Assembly: GCA_018222915.1 (NCBI GenBank)
Contig: JAAEZI010000002.1
Coordinates: 1 to 64,000, forward strand
Direction of reading: 5' to 3'
DNA: 64,000 bases
From: Algicola sp.
GTDB lineage: Bacteria > Bacteroidota > Bacteroidia > Flavobacteriales > Flavobacteriaceae
A program made the position numbers and the translations under genes. A model generated the notes under the pieces. It searched no databases and was not told where the DNA came from. It saw only the letters and a program-made list of their open reading frames with translations. Shown here in pieces: positions 19,414 to 28,613 of this stretch. The stretch's first letter is position 1. Every line of letters begins with the position of its first letter.

Positions 19414-20271
19414 ATGATACAGTCAATGACAGGTTATGGGAAATCCGTAATTCAACTTCCAACCAAAAAAATTTCAATTGAGATCAAATCACTCAATAGT
19501 AAAAACCTCGATCTTAATACACGCATGCCTTCGTTATATCGCGAAAAAGAGCTAGAGATTCGAAAACTTATTGCTTCTAAATTGGTTAGAGGAAAAGTAG
19601 ATTTCTCGTTGTATATGGAAATTACAGGTGAAGAAACCTCGACTCAAATCAACAAGACTGTGGTGATGCAGTATATGAAACAGCTTAAGGAAGTTGCAAA
19701 CGGTGAGGATACAGAGTTATTAAAAATGGCGATTAGATTACCTGATGCCGTAACGACAGAACGCGATGATATTGATGAAGATGAATGGAAAGCAATCGCC
19801 AAAACTATTGATGATAGCTTAACGAAAATACAACAGTATCGCCTTGATGAAGGTTAAAGTTTGGAAACAGACTTTCAAGACCGCGTTCATAATATCGCAA
19901 CACTTCTAGATCAAGTGATCGCTATGGATCCTGAACGCATTGATGGTGTTAGGGAACGATTAACAAAAGGCATAGCAGACATCAAAGAAAAAGTAGATGA
20001 AAATCGCTTTGAACAGGAACTGGTATATTACATTGAAAAGTTTGATATTACGGAAGAAAAAGTACGATTGAAAAACCATTTGGACTATTTTATAAAAGCC
20101 TTGCAATCTGAAGATTCCAACGGAAAAAAACTAGGTTTTATTTCTCAGGAAATGGGACGTGAAATTAATACCATCGGTTCCAAGTCGAATTATGCGCCTA
20201 TGCAGAAACTAGTCGTCCAAATGAAAGATGAGCTCGAAAAAATTAAGGAACAATTATTGAATGTGCTTTAA
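19414..20271 (+). pseudogene. yicC: YicC/YloC endoribonuclease interrupted by an in-frame stop
   Basis: The reading frame starts at the ATG at 19414 (MIQSMTGYGKS, the hallmark N-terminus) and runs to 20271, 286 codons, the normal length of the family. A single TAA at 19855-19857 (codon 148) breaks it after the sequence LDEG. The same frame then continues SLETDFQDR with the conserved C-terminal half (KVDENRFEQELVYYIEKFDI and QEMGREINTIGSK). There is no frameshift. CAA to TAA is the simplest origin. YicC proteins are metal-dependent endoribonucleases whose C-terminal domain is conserved. A TTG at 19861 could restart translation of a 136-residue fragment. It could also be a sequencing error or suppressed stop. 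It precedes gmk and nadD. Confidence 0.8.
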
Positions 20272-20293
20272 TAAACCATCATAAATCAAATTC

Positions 20294-20884
20294 GTGGCAG
20301 AAATAAAAAATAAAAAAAGAGGTAAATTGATTGTGTTCTCGGCACCTTCAGGTTCAGGTAAGACAACGATTGTGAGACATTTGTTAAAACAAGAAGAGTT
20401 GAACCTGGAATTTTCAATTTCAGCAACCTCAAGAGAAAAACGCGGACAAGAAGTCAATGGGAAAGATTATTACTTTCTAGACATTGCGGACTTCAAAAAC
20501 AGGATTCGCAACGATGAGTTTTTAGAATGGGAAGAAGTCTACAGAGATAATTTCTATGGCACTTTAAAAACTGAAATCGAACGCATTTGGGCGAAAGGTA
20601 AAAATGTGATATTTGATATTGATGTTTCGGGAGGTCTGCGAATCAAACGTAAATTTCCTGAGGAAACCTTAGCTATTTTTGTGAAACCACCCGATTTAAA
20701 TGAACTTATAAAACGACTGAAAAGACGAGGTGAGGAAAGTGAAGACAAAATTAGCATGCGTGTCGCAAAAGCACCAGCTGAACTGGCTACAGCACCTTTA
20801 TTTGATGTCATTGTCGTGAATAAGGACTTAGAAGATGCTTTGGAAAAATCGTATCAACTCGTCTCTGATTTTATTAAGAAATAG
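20294..20884 (+). CDS. gmk: Guanylate kinase
   Basis: A 196-residue enzyme that phosphorylates GMP to GDP with ATP. The P-loop APSGSGKTT lies at residues 17-25, followed by the GMP-binding SATSREKRGQEVNGKDYYF region and the lid. The start is a GTG at 20294, as no ATG or TTG exists between it and the P-loop strand. It lies 22 bp after yicC and 3 bp before nadD, in a conserved cluster. Confidence 0.95.
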   Translation: MAEIKNKKRGKLIVFSAPSGSGKTTIVRHLLKQEELNLEFSISATSREKRGQEVNGKDYYFLDIADFKNRIRNDEFLEWEEVYRDNFYGTLKTEIERIWAKGKNVIFDIDVSGGLRIKRKFPEETLAIFVKPPDLNELIKRLKRRGEESEDKISMRVAKAPAELATAPLFDVIVVNKDLEDALEKSYQLVSDFIKK

Positions 20885-20887
20885 GTT

Positions 20888-21466
20888 ATGAATATTGGTC
20901 TGTACTTTGGAACCTTCAACCCCATTCATGTTGGACATTTGACCATAGCCAATCATATGGCGGAATACAGTGACTTAGAAAAAATTTGGTTCGTCGTCAC
21001 ACCGCAAAGCCCATTTAAAAAGAAAAGCTCTTTACTTGATAATCGGCAGCGTTATGAAATGGTCTATCGCGCAACAGCAGATTACCCTAAATTAGAACCT
21101 AGTGATATTGAATTTAATTTACAACAGCCCAATTATACCATACACACCTTGACATATCTTCAGGAGAAATATCCTGAGCATCAGTTTTCATTGATCATGG
21201 GCGAGGATAATTTAAAGAGTTTTCACAAGTGGAAAAACTACGAGCTGATTTTAGAACAGCATCACATTTATGTATATCCTAGAATTTCTGAAGGTCACAT
21301 TGAAACCCAATTCAATAATCACAAAAAGGTGCATTTTGTAAATGCACCTATTATGGAATTATCTTCTACGTTCATCCGAAACGCCATTAAACATGGTAAA
21401 AATGTGAGACCTATGCTTCCAGAGCACGTCTGGTCTTATTTGGATGAAATGAATTTTTATAAATAG
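20888..21466 (+). CDS. nadD: Nicotinate-nucleotide adenylyltransferase
   Basis: A 192-residue NadD that adenylates nicotinic acid mononucleotide to deamido-NAD. It shows the nucleotidyltransferase GTFNPIHVGH motif (residues 8-17) with its HxGH signature, and an LSSTFIRNAI motif (the family's ISST-IR element) near residue 158. Its start follows the gmk stop by 3 bp. Its 3' end nearly abuts a convergent lipoprotein gene (stops 3 bp apart). Confidence 0.95.
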   Translation: MNIGLYFGTFNPIHVGHLTIANHMAEYSDLEKIWFVVTPQSPFKKKSSLLDNRQRYEMVYRATADYPKLEPSDIEFNLQQPNYTIHTLTYLQEKYPEHQFSLIMGEDNLKSFHKWKNYELILEQHHIYVYPRISEGHIETQFNNHKKVHFVNAPIMELSSTFIRNAIKHGKNVRPMLPEHVWSYLDEMNFYK

Positions 21467-21469
21467 TTC

Positions 21470-22087
21470 TTAATAAGGGGTTCCGCCACCATTATTGTCA
21501 TCATCATCATCTTGATCTTCACATTCTGATAATAAGGCATCCACGTACATGGCCCATCCTCGTCCTGAGAATTGTTCACCTTCTGCCCAAGCAGTTTCTC
21601 CTCCTGTAGGTCCTTCAACTTCAGCGTGAGCTGCAAAACAGTAGTTGTCATCTAATTCTGCGAGACTAATAATATAAACGACTTCATAAGGTGTTACAGA
21701 ATCAGGCTCTGTATATTCAAATTGTCCTATTTGAGGATTTCCAGATCCAGTTAATGGAGCCCATTCTTCATCGCAGTTTCCGATACTTAAATGAGTTGTT
21801 CCAATCGTCCAATCGCCATTGCTCGAATAGGTAATCACTAGATTATCACCATCGATATCAACGGTTACGGTTCCGGCGACATGGTGTTGTCCTGCCATAA
21901 GATTTGTTTCAACACAATGCTCATCATCATCTTCTGATGTTGTGATGACAGTTTCTGTGACAGCCGAAGCGTCAAATTTTGGTTGCTTTCTGTTAGATTC
22001 CAAAAGATCATCGTTTAATGACTCGTTAGTACAAGAAAAACACAAGCATAAAAACATGAGACTTATTGGTAGGTAGATTTTTTTCAT
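21470..22087 (-). CDS. Hypothetical lipoprotein with acidic C-terminal tail
   Basis: A 205-residue protein, not recognised. The signal peptide ends in a lipobox at CLCFSC (Cys about residue 19). The mature part is strongly acidic, has scattered cysteines (SIGNCDEEW, NYCFAAHAEV, LSECED) and ends in a run of five Asp residues followed by NNGGGTPY. The central part reads like beta strands (GTVTVDIDGDNLVITYS). It may bind cations at the cell surface, but that is only a guess from charge. It is a single-gene unit. Confidence 0.65.
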   Translation of the reverse strand: MKKIYLPISLMFLCLCFSCTNESLNDDLLESNRKQPKFDASAVTETVITTSEDDDEHCVETNLMAGQHHVAGTVTVDIDGDNLVITYSSNGDWTIGTTHLSIGNCDEEWAPLTGSGNPQIGQFEYTEPDSVTPYEVVYIISLAELDDNYCFAAHAEVEGPTGGETAWAEGEQFSGRGWAMYVDALLSECEDQDDDDDNNGGGTPY

Positions 22088-22222
22088 AATATGATAATAG
22101 AATTTGGGGTTACAATTCTAAAATTATACAATCAACGTTTTAATACTAAATTTATTAGATGAAATGCATTAAATTTTTAGAAATTGAAGTATTTTCTTAC
22201 AGATAAAAACATCTTATAGATA

Positions 22223-22582
22223 TCAAAAATGGTAATAGGCGTCTTCAATATGTTCTATAGACGTCCCTTTTTTATTGATGACAATGGCAATGATATCAAA
22301 ACGGACTTCTAAATCTAGTTCATTCGATTCTATAAAATGATTGACTGCTTTTACAATCCTTTGCATTTGTTTAGGTTTTAAGAATTGCTGAGGGTCGCCA
22401 AAATAGGCACTTGTTCTTGTTTTCACCTCAACAACAACTAATTGGTCCTCTTTTTGCGCTATAATATCGACCTCTGCTTTTTGGTAATGATAATTGCGAC
22501 AGATTATTTTATAACCATTCTTCAATAAATGAGTAATAGCTATGTTCTCGCCCTGTTTCCCTAAGTCATTGTGAGTTGCCAT
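22223..22582 (-). CDS. YraN (UPF0102) family nuclease-fold protein
   Basis: A 119-residue UPF0102 protein. The N-terminal GKQGENIAITHLLKNGYKI and the EVDIIAQKEDQLVVVEVKTR segment (about 37-56) give the D-(E)xK pattern of a Holliday-junction-resolvase or restriction-endonuclease-like fold. A nuclease role is suspected for the family, but the cellular role is unsettled. Its start codon directly abuts the stop of the HEAT-repeat gene, so they share a transcript. Confidence 0.88.
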   Translation of the reverse strand: MATHNDLGKQGENIAITHLLKNGYKIICRNYHYQKAEVDIIAQKEDQLVVVEVKTRTSAYFGDPQQFLKPKQMQRIVKAVNHFIESNELDLEVRFDIIAIVINKKGTSIEHIEDAYYHF

Positions 22583-23344
22583 TTAGTTGTTGTAGTTCTT
22601 ATCAATGTATGCAATGGCTTCATCCTGACTCAAAACGGCAAACTTTTTATAGCGATAATGAACGTCTACAATCTCGTCTATAGCTTCATTGACCAATTCG
22701 GTATTATTCCAAGTATTGAGGTGTGCAATCACTGTTTTTAAGCAGCCATTTTTGTAAGATATTTGTCCTAGCACGTGAACCAAGGTATCACGAACTCTCT
22801 TGGTCTCATCAAACTCTAGGAATTGTAACAACGGTAAAATATCTTGAGGATGTGTTCGTCCGCGAAGTTCAATGCCGTGGCAAATTTCTCTTCTTACTTC
22901 TTTATCCGGATGTTTAAGATAGGGTTTTGCCCATGATAATACAGGTTGCGGATTCACCTCACTCATTTTCTTTATAGATCCGATAACCGCATTACGAACT
23001 CGATGATGTTTATCAAATAATCCCTCCTCCATATAAGTTTGTATTTTATCAAAATGAAACTTCCCTATTTCTCCTGCCGAATTAATAACAGTTTGCCTCA
23101 CCAATTCATTTTCAGAAGTCATGAGGTGGTTCAAAACAGTGAATATTGTCTTCTTTAGTTTTGGGTTTTCATAAAATAACTTGCCAATCGCTAAATAGGC
23201 CGTTTTTCTTATATAGGTATCTTCATCAGAAAAATACCCTTGAATGCTTTCATACGTTTCTTGTTCCAAATCGACTAGAATGTTCCTAATTATTTGCTGT
23301 GTCAATTCCTGACGCTCCGATTTAGACAAGTCATAGAAAGCCAT
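22583..23344 (-). CDS. HEAT-repeat protein
   Basis: A 253-residue, wholly helical protein with about six HEAT repeats, each with a pattern such as DEDTYIRKTAYLAIGKLFYE, KHHRVRNAVIGSIKKM and DKEVRREICHGIELRG. It has no signal peptide and is probably cytoplasmic. HEAT solenoids bind proteins or nucleic acids, and some (AlkD) repair alkylated bases; I see no conserved AlkD catalytic residues. Position between an LD-carboxypeptidase and yraN suggests one operon but no shared function. Confidence 0.8.
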   Translation of the reverse strand: MAFYDLSKSERQELTQQIIRNILVDLEQETYESIQGYFSDEDTYIRKTAYLAIGKLFYENPKLKKTIFTVLNHLMTSENELVRQTVINSAGEIGKFHFDKIQTYMEEGLFDKHHRVRNAVIGSIKKMSEVNPQPVLSWAKPYLKHPDKEVRREICHGIELRGRTHPQDILPLLQFLEFDETKRVRDTLVHVLGQISYKNGCLKTVIAHLNTWNNTELVNEAIDEIVDVHYRYKKFAVLSQDEAIAYIDKNYNN

Positions 23345-23349
23345 AATGT

Positions 23350-24330
23350 CTAATCAAAGTTAAGCAGTGCTTGGTCCTTCTCTACTTTTAGTGATACCGT
23401 TCGTCCTAAGATCAAAGCTCTATTGTCTGATTCGTGTCCAGCTGGCATATTAAAAGCTATCGGAAAGTCATATTCCGATAAAGCATCTAAAATTAATTGT
23501 TCAACTGAAGTTCCCCAAAGCGTCGTATTCTTTCTAAGTTTTGACATATCGCCAACCACTACACCAGCACAATGATCAAAATAACCAGCGCGTTTCAAAC
23601 TCTGTAACATACGGTCGATATGGTATTTGTACTCCCCAATTTCTTCGATAAACAAAATTTTTCCTGTTGTATCTATACTCGTTTTTGAACCTAACATGGT
23701 GTGCAACATCGTCAAGTTTCCACCAATCAAAGGACCATGAGCTTCTCCAGTTCTATTATAGGTTGAGCCTTTGAGTTCATAATTGACGGGTGCACCAAAA
23801 ATAGTCGCTTTGAACGTGTCTAAAGTCTCTTTAATATCGTTTAAGTCCTTCGTTAAACTGACACACATCAAAGCGTGAATGGATTGATAACCTACATTGT
23901 GAACTTGACTGTGCAACGCCGTGATATCACTATATCCAATAATCCATTTAGGATGTTTTTTAAATGTCGTATAATCTAATTTATCTAAAATTCTAACCGT
24001 ACCATAACCTCCTCTCGCACACCATATGGCACTCACACTCGGGTCGTCTAATGCTTTTTGAAAATCTTCGCAACGTTCATTGTCTGTTCCAGCAAAATGA
24101 TTGGCCTGGTTAAATACATGTTGCCCAACAGTGGCATGCAATCCCCAACTTTCTAATAATTTTACTGCTTGGGTCACTTCATCATTGCGGTTTTTCAGAA
24201 TTCCTGAAGGTGCTACAATTGCGACAGTATCACCTGCTTTTAAATATGGTGGTTGTATCATTTCTTGTTGTGCAAATGTTTCATGAGCAATCATGCAAAT
24301 GAGAAACAATGTTATTTTCTTTAAAATCAT
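23350..24330 (-). CDS. LD-carboxypeptidase, peptidase family S66
   Basis: A 326-residue S66 serine peptidase that trims the D-Ala from tetrapeptide stems of peptidoglycan during recycling or remodelling. The nucleophile Ser sits in GYSDITALH (about residue 132), the catalytic Glu in FIEEIGEYKYHIDRM (about 228) and His in GHESDNR (about 295). Unlike the cytoplasmic E. coli LdcA, this one begins with an apparent signal peptide (about 1-20, ending ETFAQQ), so it probably acts in the periplasm. It is the first gene of a run with the HEAT and YraN genes. Confidence 0.88.
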   Translation of the reverse strand: MILKKITLFLICMIAHETFAQQEMIQPPYLKAGDTVAIVAPSGILKNRNDEVTQAVKLLESWGLHATVGQHVFNQANHFAGTDNERCEDFQKALDDPSVSAIWCARGGYGTVRILDKLDYTTFKKHPKWIIGYSDITALHSQVHNVGYQSIHALMCVSLTKDLNDIKETLDTFKATIFGAPVNYELKGSTYNRTGEAHGPLIGGNLTMLHTMLGSKTSIDTTGKILFIEEIGEYKYHIDRMLQSLKRAGYFDHCAGVVVGDMSKLRKNTTLWGTSVEQLILDALSEYDFPIAFNMPAGHESDNRALILGRTVSLKVEKDQALLNFD

Positions 24331-24460
24331 TTTAGTGCTTTCAGCGGCTTTTTGTCTAAGCTAACAAAAAAATATGAAAGGTGGCTTTACAAACAAAAAA
24401 AGGATTGCCCTTTCATCAAGACAACCCTCTCTTTTTGTAAAAAACTAGGTGTTATTTGAA

Positions 24461-25054
24461 CTAGTTTTTAAAGGCTTTAGATTTTGCTTTTGTTTCAGAA
24501 GAAAAAAGTTTGTCACCATTCACTACCTGACTGTCATAAGAACTTAAAGAGCCTTTGTAGTATCCAGAGAATGAAGCGCCTCCGTCAACAGTACCTTCAA
24601 ATATAAATTCGAAAGTAGTTCCATTGTCTAAAACTGTAAAAGTTCCTGAGGTGATGTCGATTGCCGAATAATTATCTACAGTCGTATTAATAAAAACTTC
24701 AGCATAAACATAAGTCCCAACATCAATATTATCACCAAAAGTATAGGTTCCTTCGGCTAAATTTTCTGAGTTATCCGTGAATAGTTCAAAATACACACCA
24801 GAAAAGGTCTCATTGACAGGCTGAAACTCTCCGTCGACATTATTGATTTCCGAATTTAAAAGAACAATATCAAAATTGTAAATCCCCTCTGAATAAGCTC
24901 CATAATCTTCAATAATACCAGCTCTTAATTGATATTCGGTATCTCCAAAGATCAATTTATTACTAGACGAATTCTGATTATCATCGTCATTTCTACAGGA
25001 AAAAGACAGCATACTTACTGTTATAAGTAAAACAAACAATTTTAGGCTTTTCAT
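24461..25054 (-). CDS. Hypothetical lipoprotein, probably surface-exposed
   Basis: About 197 residues from the ATG at 25054 (MKSLKLFVLLITVSML), which begins the signal; the longer frame to 25102 lacks one. The lipobox is LSFSC and the mature N-terminus CRNDDDNQN carries the acidic cluster at +3 to +5 that resembles the Bacteroidetes lipoprotein export signal. The rest is beta-rich with no recognised domain (a lipocalin-like barrel is possible: GTYTFGD, FIFEGTVDGGASFSGYYKGSL). Function unknown. Confidence 0.7.
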   Translation of the reverse strand: MKSLKLFVLLITVSMLSFSCRNDDDNQNSSSNKLIFGDTEYQLRAGIIEDYGAYSEGIYNFDIVLLNSEINNVDGEFQPVNETFSGVYFELFTDNSENLAEGTYTFGDNIDVGTYVYAEVFINTTVDNYSAIDITSGTFTVLDNGTTFEFIFEGTVDGGASFSGYYKGSLSSYDSQVVNGDKLFSSETKAKSKAFKN

Positions 25055-25174
25055 ATTTTGAGTTTTTAAGATTGAAGGTCTAAATATATATCTTTTGAAC
25101 ATGCCTCAAAACATTTACTTCATTTAATAGTGCATCGATTCGTCAATTCATTATTATTCACACGTCAAAATGTT

Positions 25175-25182
25175 TACTTTTG
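25175..25182 (+). promoter_or_regulatory. Candidate -7 element of the metG promoter
   Basis: TACTTTTG matches TAnnTTTG exactly and lies 19 bp before the chosen metG ATG at 25202, which would give a leader of about 10 nt. No convincing -33 box was found. Confidence 0.45.
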
Positions 25183-25201
25183 TAGCTTTAAAAAACATAC
25201 C

Positions 25202-27247
25202 ATGTCACAACGATATACCATTACGGCAGCATTACCTTATACTAACGGACCTATACATATTGGGCACCTAGCTGGTGTTTATGTCCCAGCCGATATTTAC
25301 GCTCGTTTTAAGCGTTTAACTGGGAATGATGTCGCCTTTATGTGTGGTAGTGATGAGCACGGAGTTCCCATTACTATTAAGGCCAAAAAGGAAGGTGTGT
25401 CACCTCAAGATATCGTGGATAAATACCACGCAATCATAAAACAATCCTTTGTAGATTTTGGTATTACATTTGACAACTATTCACGTACCACAGCTCAAAT
25501 ACATCATGATACGGCATCAGAGTTTTTCAAGACCCTCTATGAAAAGCACGAATTTGTAGAGGAAATCACTGAGCAACTCTATGACGAGGAGGCTAATCAA
25601 TTTTTGGCAGATCGTTTTGTAACAGGGACTTGCCCGAAATGTGGTCATGAAGAAGCCTATGGTGATCAATGTGAGAACTGCGGAACTAGCCTCAATGCAA
25701 CCGACCTCATCAATCCGAAATCTGCTATAACAGGTAATGTGCCAACACTGAAAGAAACCAAGCACTGGTTTCTACCACTTAATAAACATGAATCATTCCT
25801 TAGGGAATGGATTTTAAAAGGACATAAAAAAGACTGGAAATCCAATGTACTCGGACAAGTAAAATCTTGGATTGATGATGGTTTAAGACCACGTGCCGTG
25901 ACGCGAGATCTCGATTGGGGAATTCCTGTTCCTGTTCCAGGGGGTGAAGGAAAAGTACTTTACGTATGGTTTGATGCACCAATAGGATATATTTCAGCTA
26001 CCAAAGAATGGGCTGCTCGTGAAGGTAAGGATTGGGAACCGTATTGGAAAGACGACAACACGAAATTAGTACACTTTATTGGAAAAGACAATATCGTATT
26101 TCATTGCATTATTTTTCCGTCGATGCTAAAGGCTGAAGGCTCCTATATATTGCCAGATAATGTGCCAGCAAATGAATTCTTAAACTTGGAAGGTAATAAA
26201 TTGTCCACCTCAAAAAATTGGGCTGTTTGGCTTCCAGATTATTTAAAGGACTTTCCTAACCAACAAGATGTATTGCGCTATGCGTTGACAGCAAATGCGC
26301 CAGAGACTAAAGACAATGACTTTACGTGGAAGGACTTCCAAGCTAGAAATAATAATGAATTGGTAGCGATCTTCGGAAATTTTATCAACCGTGTGGTCGT
26401 GCTTACTCATAAATATTACGATGGTATTATACCTGAAGCCTCTAATTTTTCGGAAGTTGATGAGGAAACTTTAGCCGCGGTGAAAGCCTATCCCGATGTT
26501 ATTGCCAGTTCGATTGAGCGCTACCGTTTTAGAGAGGCGAGCCAAGAGTTAATGAATTTGGCACGATTGGGTAATAAATATTTGGCGGATGAAGAACCTT
26601 GGAAACTTATAAAAACGGATGAAGCCAGAACCAAAACCATTATGTTTGTTGCGCTTCAAATCGCTAGCGCTTTGGCGACATTGAGCGAACCGTTTTTGCC
26701 ATTTACTTCTGAAAAACTCAATCGTATTTTGAGTACCTCTTCCAATTCGTGGGATGAGATTTCAACCAAAACCACGCTGCTTCCTTCAGGACATCAAATT
26801 GGAAAAGGTGAATTGCTATTTTCTAAAATTGAAGATGCCACCATTCAAGAACAATTAGACAAACTCGAGGCCAACAAAAAAGCAAATGAGGCAGCCAACA
26901 AACAAATAGAGCCGCAAAAAGAACTTATCACATTTGAGGATTTTACCAAACTCGATTTGAGAGTAGGAACCATCATAGCTGCTGAAAAAATGCCAAAAAC
27001 CAAAAAGCTACTCGTGTTAAAAGTAGATACTGGTATTGATACAAGAACTATTGTCTCTGGTATCGCTGAAAGTTTTACGCCAGAGGAAGTGGTTGGCAAG
27101 CAGGTCACTGTTTTAGTGAATTTAGCACCTAGAAAATTAAGAGGTCTTGAAAGTGAAGGTATGATTTTAATGACCGAAACACCTGAAGGTCAACTCGTAT
27201 TTGTTAATCCGGATACGACCGTAAATAGTGGTTTAAAGATTAGCTAG
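25202..27247 (+). CDS. metG: Methionyl-tRNA synthetase
   Basis: About 681 residues from the ATG at 25202 ([16 protein letters not shown]); the open frame extends to 25130 but that part is not family-like. It charges tRNA-Met with methionine. The HIGH motif (HIGH at 19-22), a zinc knuckle with four cysteines (CPKCG and CENCG, about 143-163), and KLSTSKN (the KMSKS loop, about 333-339) are all present. A C-terminal tRNA-binding EMAP/Trbp111-like domain (about 578-681, starting [14 protein letters not shown]) mediates dimerisation. Complete, with its own promoter. Confidence 0.97.
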   Translation: MSQRYTITAALPYTNGPIHIGHLAGVYVPADIYARFKRLTGNDVAFMCGSDEHGVPITIKAKKEGVSPQDIVDKYHAIIKQSFVDFGITFDNYSRTTAQIHHDTASEFFKTLYEKHEFVEEITEQLYDEEANQFLADRFVTGTCPKCGHEEAYGDQCENCGTSLNATDLINPKSAITGNVPTLKETKHWFLPLNKHESFLREWILKGHKKDWKSNVLGQVKSWIDDGLRPRAVTRDLDWGIPVPVPGGEGKVLYVWFDAPIGYISATKEWAAREGKDWEPYWKDDNTKLVHFIGKDNIVFHCIIFPSMLKAEGSYILPDNVPANEFLNLEGNKLSTSKNWAVWLPDYLKDFPNQQDVLRYALTANAPETKDNDFTWKDFQARNNNELVAIFGNFINRVVVLTHKYYDGIIPEASNFSEVDEETLAAVKAYPDVIASSIERYRFREASQELMNLARLGNKYLADEEPWKLIKTDEARTKTIMFVALQIASALATLSEPFLPFTSEKLNRILSTSSNSWDEISTKTTLLPSGHQIGKGELLFSKIEDATIQEQLDKLEANKKANEAANKQIEPQKELITFEDFTKLDLRVGTIIAAEKMPKTKKLLVLKVDTGIDTRTIVSGIAESFTPEEVVGKQVTVLVNLAPRKLRGLESEGMILMTETPEGQLVFVNPDTTVNSGLKIS

Positions 27248-27358
27248 GTTTAAAAAGCTCTTAATAATTATTTTTCTAAATGAAGTAAAAATTAATTCAT
27301 TTGCATCATTTGACTTTAAGTTTCATGCTTACTTTGGTAATAACAAAAAAAGATAATC

Positions 27359-27832
27359 ATGAAACAATTTATAGCAATTTGCATAACCATCTGTTTTCTT
27401 TCCTGCGGAACGTCAAAAACCGTTAGAGCTTCTAAGAAAATAATAAAAGGAAATTGGACACTTACTAACATTTCTTATAGCGAAACAGGCACTTATAATG
27501 TGACGCTTTTAAATGATTCCAGCAAGGAATGTTTTGAAGGTAGTGATTGGCAATTTATTCCAAACAACAATACAGGTATCTATACCATTACTAAAAGCAA
27601 CTGTACAACGGGAGCACGCTACTTTAATTTCACCATTCAAGAGGTAGATGAAGTGACAGGCTATTATGACTTCCTGTTAAAACCTACTGATGAAAAAGGA
27701 AATTCTGATACGAATGTTGGTTTTCGTTTGAACTTATCATCACTTTCCGAATCTAATATGCAATGGCAACAAACACTCAATGTTGAGGGAGCGCCATTTA
27801 CAATAACTATGAACTTTACAAAAACACAATAA
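27359..27832 (+). CDS. Lipocalin-like lipoprotein
   Basis: A 157-residue protein with a lipobox ending FLSC at Cys16. The GNWTLTNISYSETGTYNV start, a SDWQFIPNNNTGIYTI stretch and the C-terminal MNFTKTQ resemble the small lipocalin-like lipoproteins (DUF5004/lipocalin_4 type) common in flavobacteria. It lies directly 2 bp upstream of the OmpA-family lipoprotein gene, so the pair form an operon, probably acting at the outer membrane. Ligand unknown. Confidence 0.72.
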   Translation: MKQFIAICITICFLSCGTSKTVRASKKIIKGNWTLTNISYSETGTYNVTLLNDSSKECFEGSDWQFIPNNNTGIYTITKSNCTTGARYFNFTIQEVDEVTGYYDFLLKPTDEKGNSDTNVGFRLNLSSLSESNMQWQQTLNVEGAPFTITMNFTKTQ

Positions 27833-27834
27833 TT

Positions 27835-28542
27835 ATGAAAACATTTTTAAATAAAATAGCCGTTATAAGTTTAACGCTTCTACTCACATTTAGTCTTACT
27901 AATTGTAACGCGGTAAAAAATGCGAACAACAAACAAAAAGGTGCTGTAATTGGTGCCACAAGCGGAGCCATTTTAGGTGCGATTATTGGTAACAATGTCG
28001 GTAAAGGTGGTAACGGAGAATTGGGTGCTGTAATTGGTGGTGTCGTAGGTGGTACTGCCGGTGTGATTATAGGTAATAAAATGGACAAACAAGCTCAAAA
28101 AATTGAGGAAGAAATACCAGGAGCTCAAGTAGAACGGGTGGATGATGGTATTGTTGTAACTTTTGATGAAAATAGCGGTGTTTACTTTGACACCGACAAA
28201 TCCAATATTAATAGTGCATCGCAGGCAACATTAAATAAATTAGCTGGTATTTTTGTGGAGTATCCAGATACCAATATCTTAGTTGTTGGACATACAGATA
28301 ACACAGGATCTGAAGATTATAATATGACCTTATCAAAAGATAGAGCTTATGCTGTGACCAATTATTTAACGAATAAGGGATTGTCAAGCGGTAGATTTAC
28401 AACTAATTGGTTTGGAGAATCACAACCCAAATATGATAATTCTACTGTAGAAGGACGTGCTAAAAATAGACGTGTCAATGTTGCTATTTTGCCAAGTGAA
28501 CAAATGATCGAAGAGGCGAAACAACAGGCGGGTGAAAACTAA
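27835..28542 (+). CDS. OmpA-family lipoprotein with glycine zipper
   Basis: A 235-residue protein with a lipoprotein signal (Cys23 in the LTNC lipobox). A glycine-zipper stretch with repeated GAxxG patterns (about 36-82) is followed by an OmpA C-terminal peptidoglycan-binding domain (about 105-228). In this domain the GHTDNTGSEDYNMTLSKDRA motif with the conserved Asp and Arg (about 152-171) should bind diaminopimelate in peptidoglycan. It anchors the outer membrane to the cell wall. Co-transcribed with the lipocalin-like gene. Confidence 0.88.
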   Translation: MKTFLNKIAVISLTLLLTFSLTNCNAVKNANNKQKGAVIGATSGAILGAIIGNNVGKGGNGELGAVIGGVVGGTAGVIIGNKMDKQAQKIEEEIPGAQVERVDDGIVVTFDENSGVYFDTDKSNINSASQATLNKLAGIFVEYPDTNILVVGHTDNTGSEDYNMTLSKDRAYAVTNYLTNKGLSSGRFTTNWFGESQPKYDNSTVEGRAKNRRVNVAILPSEQMIEEAKQQAGEN

Positions 28543-28560
28543 AAAGATGGAAGTTAATTT

Positions 28561-28590
28561 AAAGCAAGCTCATAATGAGCTTGCTTTTTT
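28561..28590 (+). terminator. Terminator after the OmpA-family gene
   Basis: A perfect 12-bp stem (AAAGCAAGCTCA with TGAGCTTGCTTT) with a TAA loop, followed by T residues. It lies 18 bp after the stop codon and overlaps the region just before the next start. Confidence 0.85.
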
Positions 28591-28613
28591 ATTATTACTA
28601 TTTTTGGTTTTCT

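Noticed and set aside
19840-19870. Frameshift in yicC
   Set aside because: Both halves are in the same frame (451-codon-offset multiples check: 19861 minus 19414 is divisible by 3), so the break is a substitution stop, not an insertion or deletion.
24390-24440. Possible hairpin terminator before the lipoprotein gene
   Set aside because: The halves AGGATTGCC and GACAACCCT pair with several mismatches; the hairpin is too weak to call.
27816-28088. Pro/Thr-rich minus-strand ORF of 90 residues
   Set aside because: It is the antisense of the glycine-zipper part of the OmpA-family gene; the composition follows from the Gly/Ala codons and there is no start context or homology.
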